DNA of 64,000 nucleotides from Nocardia neocaledoniensis (GTDB lineage: Bacteria; Actinomycetota; Actinomycetes; Mycobacteriales; Mycobacteriaceae). How positions within the stretch are numbered: the first letter of the stretch is position 1; each line of letters starts with the position of its first letter. This document shows, one piece after another, positions 46,837 through 64,000 of the stretch. The notes under the pieces were generated by a model. The model had not been told where the DNA came from. It ran no database searches and saw nothing but the letters and a program-made list of their open reading frames with translations. Location of the stretch: positions 1 to 64,000 of the forward strand of contig NZ_QGTL01000013.1 of assembly GCF_003182135.1 (NCBI RefSeq). The letters are read 5' to 3'. A program made the translations under genes and the position numbers.

Positions 46837-48435
46837 GTGACCGTGAGTACCCAGTTGCTGATCGGCGGTCGTTTCTACAGTTCCAGCTCTCTGGACGCGA
46901 CCGCGATGGCGGTCACCGACGGCACCGTGGTGTGGCTCGGCGCCGAGGCGCCGGGACGGGCGATGCATCCCGACGCCGAGATCGTCGACCTCGACGGCGC
47001 GTTCGTCGCGCCCGCGTTCGTCGACCCGCACGTGCACGTCACCGCGCTGGGTCTGCAGCTCATCGGGCTCGATGTGCGCGGCGCCGCGTCGCTGGGCGAG
47101 TTGCTCGCCGCGGTGCGCGCGTACGCGGCCGCACACCCGGACGGCGTGATCGTCGGGGAGGGCTGGGACGACACCGCCTGGCCCGAACAGCGCCCGCCCA
47201 CGCTCGCCGAACTCGACGAGGCCGCCGGGCCCGGCCGCCTGGTGTACCTCGCCCGCGTCGACGCGCACTCGGCCGTGGCCTCCTCCGCCCTGCTCGACGC
47301 GGCGGGCAACCTCGGCCAGGGATACCGCCGCGGCGAACCGCTCCGCGCCGACGCGCATCATCGGGTGCGCGGCGTCGCGCTGGCGAAACTCGATGTCGCG
47401 CACCGTGACCGGGCCCGCGCCGCGGCGCTCGACGCCGCCGCCGCGCACGGCATCGTCGCCGTGCACGAATGCGCGGGGCCCGACATCTCCGGACGCGACG
47501 ACCTGCGCGAACTGCTCGCCTTCGAGCACGGCGTCGAGGTGCGCGCCTACTGGGGCGAGGCCGTGCGCACCGCCGAGCAGGCCCGCGCGCTGGTCGACGA
47601 ACTCGGCGTCGCCGCCCTCGGCGGTGACCTGTTCGTCGACGGCTCGCTCGGTTCGCACACCGCGCTGCTGCGCGAGCCCTACGCCGACGGCAGCGGCTGC
47701 GGCAAGAACTTCCTCGACGGCGACGCGATCACCGCGCACGTGCGGGCCTGCACCGAGGCGGGCATCCAGGCAGGCTTCCACGCCATCGGCGACGCCGCCA
47801 TGGACCTGGTCGTCGCCGGATTCGCCGCCGTCGCCGCCGAACTCGGCGGACCGGCCGTCGCCGCGCGCGGGCACCGGATCGAGCACGCGGAGATGACCGA
47901 CGCCGCCGCCATCGAGCAGCTCGGCGCGCTCGGGGTGATCGCGTCGGTACAGCCCGCTTTCGACGCCGCCTGGGGCGGCGCGGACGGCATGTACGCTGCC
48001 CGCCTCGGCGCCGAGCGGGCTGCCACCCTGAATCCGTTCGCCGCGATGGCCGCCGCGGGCGTCTCCCTCGCCATCGGCTCGGACGCGCCGGTCACCACGC
48101 TGAACCCGTGGGAGCAGGTCAGGGCGGCGGTGCACCACCGGACCCCCGGCCACGGGCTGTCCCCGCGTGCCGCCTTCGCCGCCGCCACCAGGGGTGCCTG
48201 GCGGGCGGGTGGCGTGCGCGACGGCGTCGCGGGCACCCTGGTCCCCGGCGCCCCCGCCTCCTACGCGGTCTGGGACGCGGGCGACCTCGTGGTCGCGGCG
48301 GCCGCCGACACCGTCCAGCGCTGGTCCACCGACCCACGCTCGCGGGTCCCCGGCCTGCCCCGGCTCGACCCCGGCGCGGACCTGCCCACCTGCCTGCGCA
48401 CGGTGCGCAGCGGCACCACGATCTACTCGGCCTGA
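46837..48435 (+). CDS. Amidohydrolase, YtcJ-like
   Basis: 532 residues from GTG 46837 or 46843 (start uncertain). It is a metal-dependent amidohydrolase of the YtcJ branch: FVDPHVHVTALG with the HxH metal pair, DGSLGSHTALLREPYADGSG, GFHAIGDAA (second-metal His), RIEHAEM and the C-terminal SDAPVTTLNPWEQVRAAVHHRTPG. These enzymes hydrolyse amides or N-formyl groups, usually on small molecules. The product cannot be predicted. It is not in an obvious operon with the RHH-like gene. Confidence 0.85.
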   Translation: MTVSTQLLIGGRFYSSSSLDATAMAVTDGTVVWLGAEAPGRAMHPDAEIVDLDGAFVAPAFVDPHVHVTALGLQLIGLDVRGAASLGELLAAVRAYAAAHPDGVIVGEGWDDTAWPEQRPPTLAELDEAAGPGRLVYLARVDAHSAVASSALLDAAGNLGQGYRRGEPLRADAHHRVRGVALAKLDVAHRDRARAAALDAAAAHGIVAVHECAGPDISGRDDLRELLAFEHGVEVRAYWGEAVRTAEQARALVDELGVAALGGDLFVDGSLGSHTALLREPYADGSGCGKNFLDGDAITAHVRACTEAGIQAGFHAIGDAAMDLVVAGFAAVAAELGGPAVAARGHRIEHAEMTDAAAIEQLGALGVIASVQPAFDAAWGGADGMYAARLGAERAATLNPFAAMAAAGVSLAIGSDAPVTTLNPWEQVRAAVHHRTPGHGLSPRAAFAAATRGAWRAGGVRDGVAGTLVPGAPASYAVWDAGDLVVAAAADTVQRWSTDPRSRVPGLPRLDPGADLPTCLRTVRSGTTIYSA

Positions 48436-48699
48436 CGCCGTGCCCCTCGCCCGTGCCGCGGGTCCGGCGTCTTTCCACCCGATCGCGAGACCCGTGGTCT
48501 GTGTACCCGACGCGATGTCCGGCCGGTCCGGCCCGCGACGAGTGCCGGCCCAGGGAGAACGCGGCACGATCGGTGGGTGCCGGACCGGCTGCCGGGACCG
48601 GCGGCTCCGGTCCGACCGCCGGAAGCCGGTCGCTGGCGGCGACCTCATCAGCCGGCCGCACCCTAGCCAGCACGTCGACGAAATACGGAGTCCGACATC

Positions 48700-50358
48700 A
48701 TGATCCACCCCGCCACCGAGCCAGGTTCCGGCTCGGCGACCGCCGATTCGGTGGACCGGTCACGGGCACTCGGCGCCCGCGGCTCCGGCATCCTGTGGCG
48801 GATGCTCGCGGCCACCGTCGGTGGGCTGCTGCTGTTCGCGAGCTTCCCGCCCCGGCCGTGGTGGTTCCTGGCGCCGGTCGCCGTCGCGCTGCTGACGGTC
48901 GCCGTGCGCGGACCGGGCAGGCTCCGTGGCGGGTTCGGCTACGGCATGCTCGGCGGGCTCGCGTTCTTCGTGCCGCTGCTGCCGTGGACCGGCATCTACG
49001 TCGGGCCGCTGCCCTGGCTGGCGCTCTCGACCACCTGCGCGGTGTACTTCGGGCTGTGGGGCGTGCTGGCCCGCCGGCTGGGTGAGCTGCCCGGCTGGCC
49101 GGTCTGGGTCGCCCTCGCCTGGACCGCGACGGAGTGGGCGCGCTCGAGCTTCCCGTTCGGCGGATTCCCCTGGGGCCGTATCGCTTTCGGTCAGGCCGAC
49201 GGCTGGTACCTGCCGCTGGCCGCCTACGGCGGCGCACCGCTGGTCGGTTTCGCCGTGGCACTGACCGGCACCGCGCTCGCCGCGCTCGCGCTGCGCGTGC
49301 GGGCCTGGGCCAGGACACCCGCGCCGCGCCCGCGCGACCGCGCCACCCGGGTCGGATTTGCCACGGCCGCCGCCGCTGTGGCTATCATGCCCCTCGCCGG
49401 AGTGATCCTCCGGCCGACGCTGCCCGCCCCGGACGACGGCACCCGGACGATCACGGTCGCCGCGATCCAGGGCAGCGTGCCGCGGCTCGGTCTCGACTTC
49501 AACGCGCAGCGGCGCGCCGTGCTGGACAACCACGTCCGGCGCACCGAGGAACTCGCCGCCGCCGTCGACCGCGGCGCAGCGGCCCGGCCGGATGTGGTGA
49601 TCTGGCCGGAGAACTCCTCCGATATCGATCCACTGCGCAACGCCGACGCCGCCGCCGAGATCACCGAGGCCTCGGAGCGGATCGGCGCGCCGATCCTGGT
49701 CGGCGCAGTCCTGGTGAACGGTGACCGCACCACCACGAACTCGGTGATGGTGTGGAACGGCGCGCAAGGCCCGGCCGACCGGCACGACAAGAAAATCATC
49801 CAGCCCTTCGGTGAGTATTTGCCGATGCGGAGTTTCTTTCGGTTGTTCTCGTCCTATGCCGATCAAGCCGGACATTTCGTCCCGGGAAATGGTGACGGTT
49901 CGGTAACGGCCGCCGGAATTCCGATCGGTGTCGCCACCTGTTACGAGGTCGCGTTCGATCGCGCGTTCCGGCAATCGATGGACTCGGGCGCTCAGTTGCT
50001 CACCGTGCCGACCAACAACGCGACCTTCGGGATGAGCGAGATGACCTACCAGCAACTCGCGATGTCACGGGTCAGGGCGGTCGAACACGGCCGAGCTCTC
50101 GTGGTCGCGGCAACCACCGGGGTCAGCGGAATCATCACCGCGGACGGCACGCTCACGCAGCGGACCCGGCAACTCGACCCCGCCGCGCTGGTCGCCCAGC
50201 TACCATTGCGCGACACGACGACGATCGCGACACGGATCGGCGCGGCGCCCGAAGTGGCGTCCGTTATCCTGACCGCGATCGGCGTGGCGCTGACGTTTTT
50301 CCGGCGTCGCCGAGTGAATCAGGCGCAGGTTTCGCGAAGCTCGCCGAATTCTGAATAA
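48700..50358 (+). CDS. lnt: Apolipoprotein N-acyltransferase
   Basis: 552 residues. An N-terminal group of TM segments (about residues 30-235) is followed by a nitrilase-fold domain with the Lnt triad: Glu in RPDVVIWPENSSD, Lys in DRHDKKIIQPFGEYLPMRSFF, Cys in GVATCYEVAFD. A C-terminal TM (ASVILTAIGVALTFF) anchors it. It adds the third acyl chain to lipoproteins such as the siderophore-binding lipoprotein of this window. Codon use in the stretch 49790-50000 and in the following gap is less GC-rich than neighbours. No Ppm-type fusion domain is present. Confidence 0.92.
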   Translation: MIHPATEPGSGSATADSVDRSRALGARGSGILWRMLAATVGGLLLFASFPPRPWWFLAPVAVALLTVAVRGPGRLRGGFGYGMLGGLAFFVPLLPWTGIYVGPLPWLALSTTCAVYFGLWGVLARRLGELPGWPVWVALAWTATEWARSSFPFGGFPWGRIAFGQADGWYLPLAAYGGAPLVGFAVALTGTALAALALRVRAWARTPAPRPRDRATRVGFATAAAAVAIMPLAGVILRPTLPAPDDGTRTITVAAIQGSVPRLGLDFNAQRRAVLDNHVRRTEELAAAVDRGAAARPDVVIWPENSSDIDPLRNADAAAEITEASERIGAPILVGAVLVNGDRTTTNSVMVWNGAQGPADRHDKKIIQPFGEYLPMRSFFRLFSSYADQAGHFVPGNGDGSVTAAGIPIGVATCYEVAFDRAFRQSMDSGAQLLTVPTNNATFGMSEMTYQQLAMSRVRAVEHGRALVVAATTGVSGIITADGTLTQRTRQLDPAALVAQLPLRDTTTIATRIGAAPEVASVILTAIGVALTFFRRRRVNQAQVSRSSPNSE

Positions 50359-50560
50359 GCGGTTTGTTTCAACCCGGGGGAAGCGGCCGAAAGTTGCCGT
50401 CATAGGGGTCCGATCCACAGCGCTCGAAACAAATCCACATCGGTAGCCATCCGGCTGCCTCAGTACTCCGAATCAATGGGCGTGGATAGCCACGCCCTGG
50501 GCCGTCGTGTGCCCGGGCGCTGCTCGGGGAGTTGTGACACAAGGCAGAACGGAGTGCTTG

Positions 50561-64000
<13,440 letters not shown>

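Overview
The window is about 70% GC DNA with strong G/C third-position bias, frequent GTG starts, many leaderless-looking promoters and short overlaps between co-directional genes. The gene content (actinobacterial ksh/kst/hsa steroid genes, mycofactocin-type SDRs, HelR, an IdeR-type iron box, an NRPS) points to a Nocardia or a close relative in the Mycobacteriales. This is an inference from gene families; no rRNA is present. I saw no tRNA, rRNA, IS element or CRISPR array.

Layout. (A) 1-15.4 kb and 21.2-33.5 kb: a steroid-degradation locus in several short transcription units. It encodes ring opening (KstD, KshA/KshB, HsaA/HsaB, HsaC, an HsaD-type hydrolase, an HsaE-type hydratase), a true ketosteroid isomerase, a second KstD-like enzyme, several SDRs, a steroid-type Baeyer-Villiger monooxygenase, an HSL esterase, a MaoC-like protein, two alpha/beta-barrel-like proteins, PadR and IclR regulators and an MFS carrier. 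Together these could take a C21/C19 steroid from side-chain removal to the hydroxypentadienoate stage. Ten promoters in the locus share one palindrome, TCCCG-N5-CGGGA, 29-30 bp upstream of a CTA(C/G)(C/G)GT-like -10 element. This looks like one activator regulon, and I do not recognise it as KstR or KstR2. (B) 16.2-20.2 kb: a ferric-siderophore ABC importer with an iron box. (C) 20.4-21.2 kb: a tandem carboxymuconolactone-decarboxylase-fold protein behind a MerR-type 19-bp-spacer promoter. (D) 22.4-25.6 kb: an ATP-grasp ligase next to a large protein with a papain-like Gln-Cys-His-Asn signature, an uncharacterised pair. (E) 33.5-34.6 kb: methionine aminopeptidase and an XRE regulator sharing a GGTAT-N4-ATACC operator. 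(F) helR (5.0-7.2 kb) and a rifamycin glycosyltransferase-like gene (36.5-37.7 kb), each preceded by a rifamycin-associated element. (G) 38.3-50.4 kb: thiolase, TldD/PmbA pair, TetR, TSUP permease, two-component system, FxsA, a small RHH-like protein, an amidohydrolase and apolipoprotein N-acyltransferase. (H) 50.6 kb to the end: one uninterrupted four-module NRPS (C-A-T x4, then thioesterase) truncated by the window edge. Its first module and its terminal thioesterase resemble EntF, and the first A domain carries the EntF serine code.

Main points for follow-up are the TCCCG-N5-CGGGA steroid regulon with an apparent pregnane side-chain route, the ATP-grasp/papain-like pair, the two-site rifamycin regulon, and the EntF-like NRPS with three inserted modules.
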